DNA of 64,000 nt, taken from NCBI RefSeq assembly GCF_003425685.1, contig NZ_QJKM01000008.1, positions 124,001 to 188,000 on the forward strand, in the 5' to 3' direction. This document shows positions 1-7,583 of this stretch, piece after piece. This stretch comes from Rhizobium terrae (GTDB taxonomy: Bacteria; Pseudomonadota; Alphaproteobacteria; Rhizobiales; Rhizobiaceae). The notes beneath the pieces are model-generated. The model ran no database searches, was not told the DNA's origin, and saw only the letters and a program-made list of their open reading frames with translations. The first letter of the stretch is position 1; every line of letters starts with the position of its first letter. Made by a program: the position numbers and the translations under genes.

Positions 1-261
1 ATAAAGACGGAGGACTGGGCCAGGCTCTATCTCGTTCCCGGCATGGCGCATTGCCGCGGCGGCCCGGCTGGCCTCGACCAGTTCGACATGCTGACCGGAC
101 TGGTGAATTGGGTGGAAAAGGGCGAGGCGCCGCAAAGTGTCGAAGTTTCGGGCAAGGCTTTTCCCGGCCGGACCCGTCCGCTTTGCCCCTATCCGTCCTA
201 CGCGTCTTACAAGGGCGCGGGCGACATCAACAGCGCCGCGAACTTCGAATGCCGGAAGTGA
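1..261 (+). CDS. Tannase/feruloyl esterase family protein, C-terminal fragment
   Basis: The frame is open from the first base of the window, so only the last 86 residues are present. They carry the typical end of the tannase/feruloyl esterase family: a VPGMAHC segment with the catalytic-type His, a GG-x-G stretch, a WVEKGEAP helix, then RTRPLCPYP and a closing NFECRK with a conserved Cys. Members hydrolyse ester bonds of plant phenolics (gallate or hydroxycinnamate esters) and are usually exported. The N-terminus and catalytic Ser lie outside the window, so substrate cannot be judged. Confidence 0.8.
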   Translation: MKTEDWARLYLVPGMAHCRGGPAGLDQFDMLTGLVNWVEKGEAPQSVEVSGKAFPGRTRPLCPYPSYASYKGAGDINSAANFECRK

Positions 262-276
262 CAATCCGGTTCGGAT

Positions 277-741
277 TCACATCTTCTCGCCCGGCATCAG
301 GCTCGCCTGCCTGATCCAGTCCACGAACTGTGCTTCGTCGAGCGCTCCGTCCTCGCCGATATGTAGGTAGCGTGCCTCCTTGGTTTTCGATTCCACCGGC
401 GGCATGGGGGTGAGCAGCACGCCGCGGAAGAAGGCGAGCTTGATGTATCTGTTGAAGCAGTGGATGCCGAGGAACCAGGTCTGGCCGTCCATTCCATAGA
501 GCGGCGAGTTCCATTTGACGGCCTTCCTGACCTCGGGGATGGTGCGGGTGATGAGCGTGTCGAGCTTCCGCCCCACATCGCTTTTCCAGCCCGGCATGGC
601 GGCGATATAGGCCTGAACCGGCTCGTCGCCGTATCCCTTGGCGATCTGCGGATTGCCGCCCGAGAGAAGAACCGGCTCCGCGGATGGGTTGATCGGATCT
701 TTTGCGGCCTTTGCCGACTTCCTGGAGAGTTCCTTGGCCAT
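277..741 (-). CDS. DUF1801 domain-containing protein
   Basis: This 154-residue protein has a Lys-rich N-terminus (MAKELSRKSAKAAKD) followed by a DUF1801-type domain: YIAAMPGWKSDVGRKLDTLI, then KAVKWNSPLYGM, then YIKLAFFRG. DUF1801 proteins are small cytoplasmic proteins of unknown biochemical role, related to the YdhG/YdeI fold. The ATG at 741 was chosen over upstream in-frame starts because a strong GAAGGGAAGGAG ribosome site precedes it and similarity begins there. It converges on the partial esterase gene with about 15 bases between stops, and the divergent side holds the TPP riboswitch. Confidence 0.85.
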   Translation of the reverse strand: MAKELSRKSAKAAKDPINPSAEPVLLSGGNPQIAKGYGDEPVQAYIAAMPGWKSDVGRKLDTLITRTIPEVRKAVKWNSPLYGMDGQTWFLGIHCFNRYIKLAFFRGVLLTPMPPVESKTKEARYLHIGEDGALDEAQFVDWIRQASLMPGEKM

Positions 742-920
742 CTGCTCCTTCCCTTCATTGATGCGACATCGAGGATAGCTCGTTTCGGACGATGACGGGA
801 GCCGTCGCCGATCCAGGTGAGTGCGCCGGCCGCATTGCCCGGTGCCGCCGGCGATGCGAAACAATCGCCGCACCTGCCATATCCTTGACAGGGCGTGCGA
901 AACACGACAGTTTCGCGGGC

Positions 921-1008
921 ATTCCGAGGGGGGCATCGAACGATGCTGAGATGGCGGTGAGCCGGACCCTTGAACCTGATCCGGGTCATACCGGCGTAGG
1001 AACGGAAA
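921..1008 (+). promoter_or_regulatory. TPP riboswitch (THI element)
   Basis: Conserved aptamer pieces are seen in order: CTGAGAT at 945-951, then ACCCTTGAACCTGATC at 966-981, then the CATACCGGCGTAGGAA block at 987-1002. These are the signature strands of the thiamine pyrophosphate aptamer. The element leads into thiX-thiY, which fits thiamine-precursor uptake repressed by TPP. Outer boundaries are approximate because the P1 helix is weak by eye. Bases 742-920 hold no recognisable gene. Confidence 0.93.
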
Positions 1009-1065
1009 CGGCGTCCCAGGGTCACATCACCAAGACGGCACTTTCTCTTCTCCGCTTTTCACCTG

Positions 1066-1087
1066 GATCTCCGTTTTGGTGGAGATC
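1066..1087 (+). promoter_or_regulatory. Shine-Dalgarno-masking hairpin downstream of the TPP aptamer
   Basis: GATCTCC at 1066-1072 pairs perfectly with GGAGATC at 1081-1087 across an 8-base loop. The right arm contains the GGAG ribosome site for the ATG at 1093. It is therefore a plausible translational expression platform for the riboswitch. The alternative pairing with the aptamer was not modelled. Confidence 0.6.
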
Positions 1088-1092
1088 GACCG

Positions 1093-1155
1093 ATGACATT
1101 CGAGCCCCTTGTCCTGACTGCCGGAAATCCGGCCGCCTTCCGTTCAGCCGCGTGA
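1093..1155 (+). CDS. 20-codon ORF after the riboswitch; leader peptide or frameshifted 5' end of thiX
   Basis: ATG at 1093 has a good GGAG site at 1081-1084, which sits in the riboswitch hairpin, but the frame stops at 1155 after MTFEPLVLTAGNPAAFRSAA. Removing one T from GCGTGAC at 1151-1157 would join it in frame to thiX through a short linker (DIAMRM), so it may be the original N-terminus of ThiX split by one base. The other reading is a leader peptide coupled to thiX, whose ATG at 1163 has no ribosome site of its own. No homology to a known peptide was recognised. Confidence 0.4.
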   Translation: MTFEPLVLTAGNPAAFRSAA

Positions 1156-1162
1156 CATCGCC

Positions 1163-1942
1163 ATGCGCATGTCCCATGCGGGTCTCAGCCTGGTGGCGCT
1201 CGTCCTCCTGTGGCAGGCCGGGGTCTCGGTTTTCCAGCCGGCGCATTACATTCTTCCTTCTCCGCTGGCGGTGGCATCCGCCTTCCTGCGCCAGCCGGGT
1301 TTTCTGGCCCGGCAGAGCCTGGTGACGCTGACCGAGATCATCGCAGGGCTGGCGGTCGGTTCGGTGCTGGGGATTGCCACCGCCTTCGGCGTCGCCGCCT
1401 GGCCGCGGCTTGGACGCCTCGTCTGGCCGATGGTGCTCGTCTTGCAGGCCTTTCCCGTCTTCGTGCTGGCGCCGATCCTGGTCATCTGGTTCGGCTTCGG
1501 GCTGGCCTCGAAAGTGGCGATGACGACGATCATTATCTTCTTTCCCGTCGCTTCCGCCTTTGCCGACGGGCTTCGCCGCACCGATCGGGAGATTCTCGAC
1601 GCCGTTTCGCTCGACGGTGCCGACCATTGGCGGACGCTCACCCGCATCCGCGTGCCGCTGGCGATCCCGAACCTCGTCTCGGGCCTCCGCGTCGCCGCAC
1701 CGCTGGCCCCGCTCGGCGCCGTGGTCGGCGAATGGGTCGGAGCGTCGGGCGGGCTCGGTTTCGTCATGGTGCAGGCCAATGCCCGGATGCAGACCGATAC
1801 GGTGTTCGCGGCCATGGCCGTGCTCGCCGTCCTTACCCTTTCCCTCCGATTTCTCGTCGATCGCCTGACGGCGGGCCTCACCCCCTGGGCGGCGGAAGCC
1901 GATCCTGATTCTTCATCCACATCAAGGAGTTCCACCCGATGA
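1163..1942 (+). CDS. thiX: ABC transporter permease for thiamine precursor (ThiX-like)
   Basis: The protein has 259 residues and is highly hydrophobic. It carries the binding-protein-dependent permease loop around residues 145-180 (DAVSLDGADHWRTLTRIRVPLAIPNL, the EAA motif) and the GEWVGASGGLGFVM segment of the NMT1/SsuC-type permeases. With ThiY it would import a pyrimidine thiamine precursor such as formylaminopyrimidine. It lies behind a TPP riboswitch and overlaps thiY by 4 bases. The ATG at 1163 has no ribosome site, so translation may begin at 1093 with a frameshift or by coupling. No ThiZ ATPase gene adjoins it. Confidence 0.85.
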   Translation: MRMSHAGLSLVALVLLWQAGVSVFQPAHYILPSPLAVASAFLRQPGFLARQSLVTLTEIIAGLAVGSVLGIATAFGVAAWPRLGRLVWPMVLVLQAFPVFVLAPILVIWFGFGLASKVAMTTIIIFFPVASAFADGLRRTDREILDAVSLDGADHWRTLTRIRVPLAIPNLVSGLRVAAPLAPLGAVVGEWVGASGGLGFVMVQANARMQTDTVFAAMAVLAVLTLSLRFLVDRLTAGLTPWAAEADPDSSSTSRSSTR

Positions 1943-2883
1943 ACCGTATCCTCGCCGCATCTCTTTTCATGTTCGGCAGTTTGCTTGCGCCCGCCTCTTC
2001 GCATGCGGCCGACAAGGTCTCCGTGCTGCTCGAATGGTTCGTCAATCCCGACCATGCGCCGATGGTGGTCGCCAGGGAACAGGGCCTGTTCACCGCGCAG
2101 GGCCTCGATGTGGAACTCATCCCGCCGTCCGATCCCTCCGCCGTTCCGCGGCTCGTCTCGGCAGGGCAGGCGGATATCGGCATCCATTACCAGCCGAACC
2201 TTTTCCTCGATCACGAAGCCGGCCTGCCGCTCGTTCGCTTCGGCACGCTAGTCGAAACGCCGCTCAATACGGTGACGGTGCTTGCCGATGGACCGATCAA
2301 GAGCCTCAAGGACCTGAAGGGCAGGAAGGTCGGTTTCTCGGTCACCGGTTTCGAGGATGCGATGCTGAAAAAGATGCTCGCGTCCGAAGGCGTTTCGATC
2401 GATGACGTGGAACTGATCAACGTCAATTTCTCGCTCTCGCCCTCGCTGATCGCCGGCAAGGTGGATGCGACTCTCGGCGGCTTCCGTAATTTCGAACTGA
2501 CCCAGATGAAGCTCGAAGGCCATGTCGGCCGCGCCTTCTTTCCGGAGGAGTACGGCGTTCCGGCCTATGACGAGCTGATCTACGTCACCCGCCGCGATCT
2601 TGCCGCCGACAGCCGCCTGCCGCGTTTCCTCACCGCCGTCGAACAGGCCTCGATCTTCATCACCAACCATCCTGAGGAAGCCTGGGCCCTGTTCATCAAG
2701 GCTTACCCCAATCTCGACGACGAGCTGAACAGGACGGCCTTTTTCGACACGCTGCCGCGCTTCGCCAAGCGCCCGGCCGCGCTCGACAAGGGCCGTTACG
2801 CCCGCTTCGGCACCTTCATGCAGGAGATGGGACTGGTGAAGACTGCGCCTGCTCCGGAGGATGTGGCGGTCGAAATCCGCTAG
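1939..2883 (+). CDS. thiY: ABC substrate-binding protein, NMT1/THI5-like (ThiY)
   Basis: This is a 314-residue periplasmic protein. A signal peptide of about 23 residues ends at SSHAA. The mature part begins DKVSVLLEWFVNPDHAPM, the hallmark of THI5/NMT1 thiamine-precursor binders, and continues with GQADIGIHYQPN and KDLKGRKVGFSVTGFED. Known ThiY proteins bind N-formyl-4-amino-5-aminomethyl-2-methylpyrimidine. The ATG overlaps the end of thiX (ATGA). The riboswitch upstream supports the assignment. The next gene downstream is unrelated, so the transporter lacks an obvious local ATPase. Confidence 0.9.
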   Translation: MNRILAASLFMFGSLLAPASSHAADKVSVLLEWFVNPDHAPMVVAREQGLFTAQGLDVELIPPSDPSAVPRLVSAGQADIGIHYQPNLFLDHEAGLPLVRFGTLVETPLNTVTVLADGPIKSLKDLKGRKVGFSVTGFEDAMLKKMLASEGVSIDDVELINVNFSLSPSLIAGKVDATLGGFRNFELTQMKLEGHVGRAFFPEEYGVPAYDELIYVTRRDLAADSRLPRFLTAVEQASIFITNHPEEAWALFIKAYPNLDDELNRTAFFDTLPRFAKRPAALDKGRYARFGTFMQEMGLVKTAPAPEDVAVEIR

Positions 2884-2901
2884 GTGCCGGTGTTTTCGGT
2901 G

Positions 2902-2925
2902 CGGCGCCTGTGTTAGGAGGCGCCG
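2902..2925 (+). terminator. GC-rich hairpin after thiY
   Basis: CGGCGCCT at 2902-2909 pairs perfectly with AGGCGCCG at 2918-2925 across an 8-base loop, 18 bases past the thiY stop. There is no T-run, so it may be a weak terminator or an mRNA-stabilising stem. Confidence 0.4.
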
Positions 2926-2948
2926 TATCGCAGACGATGAGATAGCCC

Positions 2949-3620
2949 ATGCTTCCCTGGATAGAGCTTGACCGTGCCACCATTCCCGGAGAGGGCGGCG
3001 AACTGCGCCTGAAACGGCGCGGCCAGGAATTTTCCATCATGCTGGGCTCGACCGAGCTGATGAACAGCCGGCTGAGCGGCTCGGAAGAGGCGCTGGCAAC
3101 ACTGTCCTGGGAGCGGATTGCCGGCAGGAAGAATGCCCATATGCTGATCGGCGGGCTCGGCATGGGTTTTACGCTGCGGGCGGCGCTGGGCGTGTTGCCC
3201 GACGATGCCGAAGTCACCGTCGCCGAGCTTGTGCCGGCAGTGGTCGACTGGGCGCGGGGACCGATGGCGGACCTCCACAAGGGCACGCTCGACGACCCGC
3301 GCGTCGATATCCATGTCGGCGACGTCGGCGCACTGATCCGCTCGAAGAAGGCCGCTTATGATGCCATCCTGCTCGATGTCGACAACGGTCCGGATGGGCT
3401 GACGCGCGCTTCGAACGACGGCCTCTACGATCACACCGGCCTTCGTGCCGCCAAGGCCGCACTTCGCTCGGGGGGCGTGCTGGCGGTCTGGTCTTCCGCG
3501 CCGGATGCGGCCTTTACCCGCCGCCTGCGGGAGGTGGGCTTTGGCACCGAAGAGGTGAATGTGCGGGCCAACGGCAAGCGCGGCGCCAAGCACGTCCTCT
3601 GGATGGCCGCCAATCGTTAG
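2949..3620 (+). CDS. Spermidine-synthase-like (class I methyltransferase fold) protein
   Basis: The protein has 223 residues and a Rossmann-type SAM/decarboxy-SAM site: MLIGGLGMGFTLRAAL near residues 65-80 (motif I), an acidic strand end VTVAELVPAVVDWA, and VGDVGALI followed by YDAILLDVDNGPDG. It resembles the spermidine synthase-like family that bacteria often carry without proven aminopropyltransferase activity. It lacks the usual N-terminal beta domain of true SpeE in full length. It stands alone downstream of thiY, so its substrate is unknown. Confidence 0.8.
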   Translation: MLPWIELDRATIPGEGGELRLKRRGQEFSIMLGSTELMNSRLSGSEEALATLSWERIAGRKNAHMLIGGLGMGFTLRAALGVLPDDAEVTVAELVPAVVDWARGPMADLHKGTLDDPRVDIHVGDVGALIRSKKAAYDAILLDVDNGPDGLTRASNDGLYDHTGLRAAKAALRSGGVLAVWSSAPDAAFTRRLREVGFGTEEVNVRANGKRGAKHVLWMAANR

Positions 3621-3649
3621 GGCATGGCGCGTTCGGCCGGTGGAACCGC

Positions 3650-4366
3650 TCAGCTCTTTTCCTCATGCTCCAGCGATCCCGATGCGGTCGGCAGAAGCGA
3701 GAAGAGGTGGGCGTTCATGGCCGCCTGCGCCCATTCCGGGTTGCGGGCCTTCAGCGCCGCGAGGATTTCCCGGTGCTGCGCGTGGGTACGTCTTGTCCGC
3801 ACTTCGACGGGTTCGGAATAACGGTTGAAGATCGCAGCCGGCAGCTCCAGCGAGGAGGCGAGGATTTTTTCCAGCCGCGGGCTTTCGGCAGCGGCGGCGA
3901 TCACCGCGTGGAACTCGGCATTCAGCTTGTCGAACCCTTCCAGATGCTCGTTCCAGCCGAGTTCCTCGAACTGGGCTTCCATGACCCGTTCCAGCTCTTG
4001 CAGCCGCGCGAAATCGGCGTCGGAAATACGCGTCGCCGCCCGACCGGCGGCGTGACCTTCGAGGATCGCGCGGAGGCGAAAGATCTCCACCGCGTCGTCG
4101 AGCGAGAAATCCGCCACGATGCCGCGCCGGTAGCGCTCCAGCACGACCAGTCCTTCCGCATTCAACCGGTTCAGCGCTTCGCGGATGGGCGTGCGGGAGA
4201 CGCCGATGGCGGTTGCCAACTGGTTTTCCAAGAGCTTATCGCCCGAGCGCATCTCGCCGGTCAGGATCAGGTGGCGGATATGATGGTATGCAATTTCCAC
4301 CGCGCTCGTGGAGCTGCCCTCTCTGCTCAAGTCTTTTGCCGTTTCGTTTTTCAAGCCATTGCCCAC
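3650..4366 (-). CDS. GntR family regulator with FCD domain
   Basis: This 238-residue protein has an N-terminal winged helix (about residues 20-85; KLLENQLATAIGVSRTPIREAL is the recognition region) and a C-terminal all-helical FCD ligand domain whose metal-type His residues fall in EFHAVI and HREILAA. It is divergent from the FMN reductase/monooxygenase operon. Two inverted GTATAC boxes lie in the shared upstream region, so it probably controls that operon and itself. The start is a GTG at 4366; in-frame TTG starts slightly downstream cannot be excluded. Confidence 0.9.
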   Translation of the reverse strand: MGNGLKNETAKDLSREGSSTSAVEIAYHHIRHLILTGEMRSGDKLLENQLATAIGVSRTPIREALNRLNAEGLVVLERYRRGIVADFSLDDAVEIFRLRAILEGHAAGRAATRISDADFARLQELERVMEAQFEELGWNEHLEGFDKLNAEFHAVIAAAAESPRLEKILASSLELPAAIFNRYSEPVEVRTRRTHAQHREILAALKARNPEWAQAAMNAHLFSLLPTASGSLEHEEKS

Positions 4367-4429
4367 AAAGCGTTTATCCGATGATGCGGGAAAACCGACG
4401 CTTCGTCCAGAGACGTTGCTTGCGAAAAG

Positions 4430-4499
4430 TGTATACCAGTTTGATGAACTCGATTTGAGGATGACGGATTTTGCTTGACTTTCGTCTGAAAGGTATACA
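4430..4499. promoter_or_regulatory. Inverted pair of GTATAC boxes, candidate GntR operators
   Basis: TGTATACC at 4430-4437 and GGTATACA at 4492-4499 are exact reverse complements and flank the region between the divergent gntR and FMN reductase genes. A TTGACT hexamer at 4475-4480 could be a -35 for the rightward operon. FCD-type GntR proteins commonly bind short GTATAC-like dyads. A similar box overlaps the gentisate dioxygenase promoter. Confidence 0.55.
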
Positions 4500-4556
4500 A
4501 AAATCTAATCAGGATGCCTGACAAGGCAGTCGGCTCCGGCCGAGGGAGGAAAAATC

Positions 4557-5168
4557 ATGACCCAGACCAGAAAGCCGTTCATCGTTGGCATCGGCGGCAC
4601 GCAGCGCCCCGGGTCGAGCTCGGAGCTCGCCCTTCGTTATTGTCTTTCCGCAGCCGAAAAGGCCGGGGCCGAAACGGACATCATCTGTGGTGCGGCGCTC
4701 GAACTGCCGCTTTTCGATCCCGGCGTCACCCACCGCACGCCTGCCACGCTCCGCCTCATCCAGGCGCTCCGCCGCGCCGATGGCGTCGTCATCGCGACGC
4801 CGAGCTACCATGGCGGCATGTCCGGCATGATCAAGAATGCCATCGACTACACGGAAGACATGCGCGGGGACGCGCGCTCCTATTTCGACGGCCGCGCGGT
4901 TGGCTGCATCGTCTGCGCCGCCGGCGATCAGGCGCTCGGCTCGGGCCTGATGGGCCTGCGCATGGTCGTGCATGCGTTGCGTGGCTGGCCGACACCCTAT
5001 GCCGCCACCATCAAGTCCAATGAAAAGCCCTTTATCGACGGCCAGCCGGCCAGGCGGGAAGTCGCCCAGGCTCTTGAAATCGTCGCCTCGCAGGTGGTGG
5101 ATTTCGCCCGGATGGTGATGGCCTCCCGCGTCGAAGACGTCACCCCGCGCCTCGTTGTCGCCAACTGA
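4557..5168 (+). CDS. NAD(P)H-dependent FMN reductase
   Basis: The 203-residue flavodoxin-like protein belongs to the NADPH-dependent FMN reductase family. Flavin-phosphate contacts are expected in GTQRPGSSSELAL near the N-terminus, and the conserved TPSYHGGMSGMIKNAIDY lies around residues 81-98. It most likely supplies reduced flavin to the luciferase-like monooxygenase that follows, forming a two-component system. A GAGGGAGG site precedes the ATG. It is the first gene of an operon under the GntR-box region. Confidence 0.9.
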   Translation: MTQTRKPFIVGIGGTQRPGSSSELALRYCLSAAEKAGAETDIICGAALELPLFDPGVTHRTPATLRLIQALRRADGVVIATPSYHGGMSGMIKNAIDYTEDMRGDARSYFDGRAVGCIVCAAGDQALGSGLMGLRMVVHALRGWPTPYAATIKSNEKPFIDGQPARREVAQALEIVASQVVDFARMVMASRVEDVTPRLVVAN

Positions 5169-5237
5169 TTTCATTCCAAGTGATCACCATCGGACCGTTT
5201 CGCCGGTCAAAGGGCAGCGGTCCATGCGGAGTTTTCC

Positions 5238-6362
5238 ATGAAGTTCAACTTCTTCCACCTGATGCCTTATCCGGACTACGACAAGCTGCCGCATGAATGG
5301 CCTGTCAGCACGCATGGCATCGACAGCAGGCGCATTCAGGGCCTCTACAACGAATATATCGACGAGATGGTCGATGCCGAAAACTACGGTTTCGACTGGG
5401 TGGGCTGCAACGAGCACCACTACAGCCCCTACGGCCTGATGTCGAACCCGAACCTGATCGCCGGTGCGCTCGCCCGCCAGACCAGCAAGGCCAAGATCGC
5501 CATTGTCGGCAACCTGCTGCCGCTGCTCAACCCGATCCGCGTCGCCGAAGAATATGCGATGATCGACGTCATGTCCGGCGGACGCCTGATCGCCGGCTTC
5601 CTGCGCGGCATCCCGCACGAATATATCGCCTACAACATCCCGCCGAGCGAATCCCGCAGCCGGCTCCGCGAAGCGGCCGAACTCATCATCAAGGCCTGGA
5701 CCGAGGACGAGCCCTTCGGCTGGGAAGGCGAACATTACCAGTTCCCGGCCGTCTCGATCTGGCCGAAGCCGATCCAGAAGCCGCATCCGCGCATCCTGAT
5801 GTCCGCCAGCAATGCGGAATCGGCGGAATTCGTCGCCAAGATGCGCGCCATCATGGGCATCACGCTGATCCAGAATATCGGCGCCGCCAAGGACGCGGTT
5901 GACTATTTCAAGAAGACCGCCCGGTCCTATGGCTGGGAGCCGACGCCGGACGATATTCTGGTCGGCCAGCAGATCTGCATTGCCGATACGGACGAGGAGG
6001 CGAAGCACCACATGGCCTCCGCCCAGACTTACTTTCACCAGACGCTGATGCGTCCGCAACGCTCCGCGCAACAGTTGGTTCTCGGCCAGAGCCGCTATTA
6101 CACGGAAGCCGATGCCGGCGAGAATTTCCAGAAGCGCCTCGCGACGCTGCGCGGCCGCACCGTGGACGAGCAGATCGAAGCCGGTTCGATCATCTGCGGC
6201 AGCCCGGAATCGGTAGTCAAGCAGATCAGGCGCCTGCGCCAGGAACTCGACTGCGGTCTCCTGAACCTGACGATCAAGGTCGGCAACATGCCGGGCAGCG
6301 TCGTTCGCCGCGGCATGGAACTGTTCCGCGACCGCGTTGCCCCTGAAGTCGCCAGCTTGTAA
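5238..6362 (+). CDS. LLM class flavin-dependent monooxygenase
   Basis: The 374-residue protein has the bacterial luciferase-like TIM-barrel pattern: an N-terminal MKFNFFHLMPYPDY strand, GFDWVGCNEHHYSPYG, a VAEEYAMIDVMSGGRLIAGF motif near residues 110-130, and the C-terminal gate CGSPESVVKQI. Such enzymes use FMNH2 and O2 to oxygenate a carbon, nitrogen or sulfur substrate. The FMN reductase immediately upstream and the alpha/beta hydrolase 15 bases downstream suggest oxygenation followed by hydrolytic cleavage. The substrate is not evident. Confidence 0.92.
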   Translation: MKFNFFHLMPYPDYDKLPHEWPVSTHGIDSRRIQGLYNEYIDEMVDAENYGFDWVGCNEHHYSPYGLMSNPNLIAGALARQTSKAKIAIVGNLLPLLNPIRVAEEYAMIDVMSGGRLIAGFLRGIPHEYIAYNIPPSESRSRLREAAELIIKAWTEDEPFGWEGEHYQFPAVSIWPKPIQKPHPRILMSASNAESAEFVAKMRAIMGITLIQNIGAAKDAVDYFKKTARSYGWEPTPDDILVGQQICIADTDEEAKHHMASAQTYFHQTLMRPQRSAQQLVLGQSRYYTEADAGENFQKRLATLRGRTVDEQIEAGSIICGSPESVVKQIRRLRQELDCGLLNLTIKVGNMPGSVVRRGMELFRDRVAPEVASL

Positions 6363-6377
6363 GAGGGAGTTCGATCC

Positions 6378-7157
6378 ATGGCTTTCGAATTGAAGACGAT
6401 CGAGCTTTCCGGCGGCAAGCTCTCCTACCATGTCGGCGGCGAGGGCACGCCGGTTCTCTATCTCCACGCAGCCGGCGGTATCATGCTCACCGAGCCGCTG
6501 AAGGCGCTCACGGCCAATCACACGGTCTACGCACCGATCTGCCCCGGCTTCGACGGTACGGAGGGTAATGACGACTTGGCGACCGTGCGGGATTGGGCGG
6601 CGATGGTCGCCGAGTTCGCCGAAAAGGTCGTTGGCCCGCGTTTCGACGTGATCGGCTCCTCCTTCGGCAGCTGGACCGCGCTCTGGCTTGCGGCGGAAAA
6701 CCCGAAGATGGTCGACCATCTGATCCTGCAGGTGCCGGCCGGCTTCCGTTTCGGCGGCAAGGGCGGTCTTCCGGCCGATCCCGAAGCGCGCTTCAAGGCG
6801 CTTTATGCCCACCCGCAGAAGATCACCTCCACGCCGAAATCGCCCGAGATCATGGGCGCCAACGGCAAGACTTACGAGCGCCTCGCCAAGAATGTTCAGG
6901 TTGACGAGGCACTCAGCGCGCGCCTGCCTTCGATCGAAGCCGTGACGCTCATTCTGCTGGGTACGGAAGACAGCGTCGTGCCGGCCGAAGCAGGCGCGCA
7001 CCTGAAACGCAACATCCCGACGTCGCAGCGTGCCTTCATCTTCGATGCGGCCCATTCGGTTGAGGTCGACCAGCCGGAGCGCACGCTTCGCCTCTGGAAG
7101 GATTTCCTGAAGCGTGGCCCCGGTTATGTGCTGAACCAGGGGCCGGACGCCGCTTGA
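6378..7157 (+). CDS. Alpha/beta hydrolase
   Basis: The 259-residue hydrolase has the oxyanion-region HAAGG motif, a nucleophile elbow GSSFGSW (Ser near residue 95), an acid in GTEDSVVP, and a catalytic His in FDAAHSVEVDQPE. It is the third gene of the GntR-linked operon and is followed by a strong terminator. A role in cleaving the product of the neighbouring monooxygenase is likely by context. Esterase, C-C hydrolase and lactonase activities all remain possible. Confidence 0.9.
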   Translation: MAFELKTIELSGGKLSYHVGGEGTPVLYLHAAGGIMLTEPLKALTANHTVYAPICPGFDGTEGNDDLATVRDWAAMVAEFAEKVVGPRFDVIGSSFGSWTALWLAAENPKMVDHLILQVPAGFRFGGKGGLPADPEARFKALYAHPQKITSTPKSPEIMGANGKTYERLAKNVQVDEALSARLPSIEAVTLILLGTEDSVVPAEAGAHLKRNIPTSQRAFIFDAAHSVEVDQPERTLRLWKDFLKRGPGYVLNQGPDAA

Positions 7158-7219
7158 TACAGGGGCCAAAGGCCTCCTGCCCGATCCCCTCGGGAAAAAT
7201 TCCCCTCCCAGGGAAGCTT

Positions 7220-7247
7220 GGCCCGGACTTCGGTCCGGGCCTTTTTT
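7220..7247 (+). terminator. Rho-independent terminator after the monooxygenase operon
   Basis: GGCCCGGAC (7220-7228), loop TTCG, GTCCGGGCC (7233-7241), then six T residues. It is a perfect 9-bp stem with a stable tetraloop and U-tract, ending the operon 4557-7157. Confidence 0.95.
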
Positions 7248-7274
7248 CTTGGGGTTGGAGGCTTACGTCTCTTC

Positions 7275-7390
7275 CGTCATTCCTGTGCTTGTCACAGGAA
7301 TCCAGCCACGCGAAGTCGTTCGCGTGAAAGGACCTTTCCGCGCCGCAGACGCGACGCTGCTGGATCCCTGTGACAAGCACAGGGATGACG
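7275..7390. repeat. 116-bp mosaic palindromic element, RIME-like
   Basis: Two 32-base arms (7275-7306 and 7359-7390) are near-perfect reverse complements. Each arm also contains its own smaller dyad around CTTGTCACAGG or CCTGTGACAAG. Inside lies a second perfect hairpin, CACGCGAA-GTCG-TTCGCGTG, at 7307-7326. This architecture matches the intergenic mosaic palindromes common in rhizobial genomes. The family name is inference; copy number elsewhere was not checked. Confidence 0.75.
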
Positions 7391-7463
7391 ATGGCAGAGG
7401 TGTGGGCACTATCGAAAACAGAACCCGCAGTCGTCAATTTCCACGAATCCAAAAATTTCAACA

Positions 7464-7491
7464 TTGACGGATCGAGTATGTCTATTATGAA
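7464..7491 (+). promoter_or_regulatory. Candidate sigma-70-type promoter for the molybdenum hydroxylase gene
   Basis: TTGACG at 7464-7469 and TATGAA at 7486-7491 are separated by 16 bases, 93 bases upstream of the coding start. This suggests transcription independent of the terminated operon to the left. Confidence 0.4.
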
Positions 7492-7583
7492 TTGAGTTGC
7501 GTTTTGCATCAGGATGGCCCAAGAGCCGCGGGCAGAACGCCATCGTCCGGCCGATATCGGGCGGTGCGCAAGGGAGGAATGGC

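Noticed and set aside
5184..7169. Minus-strand open frame of about 660 codons opposite the LLM monooxygenase and hydrolase genes
   Set aside because: Shadow frame; the plus-strand genes have catalytic motifs and ribosome sites.
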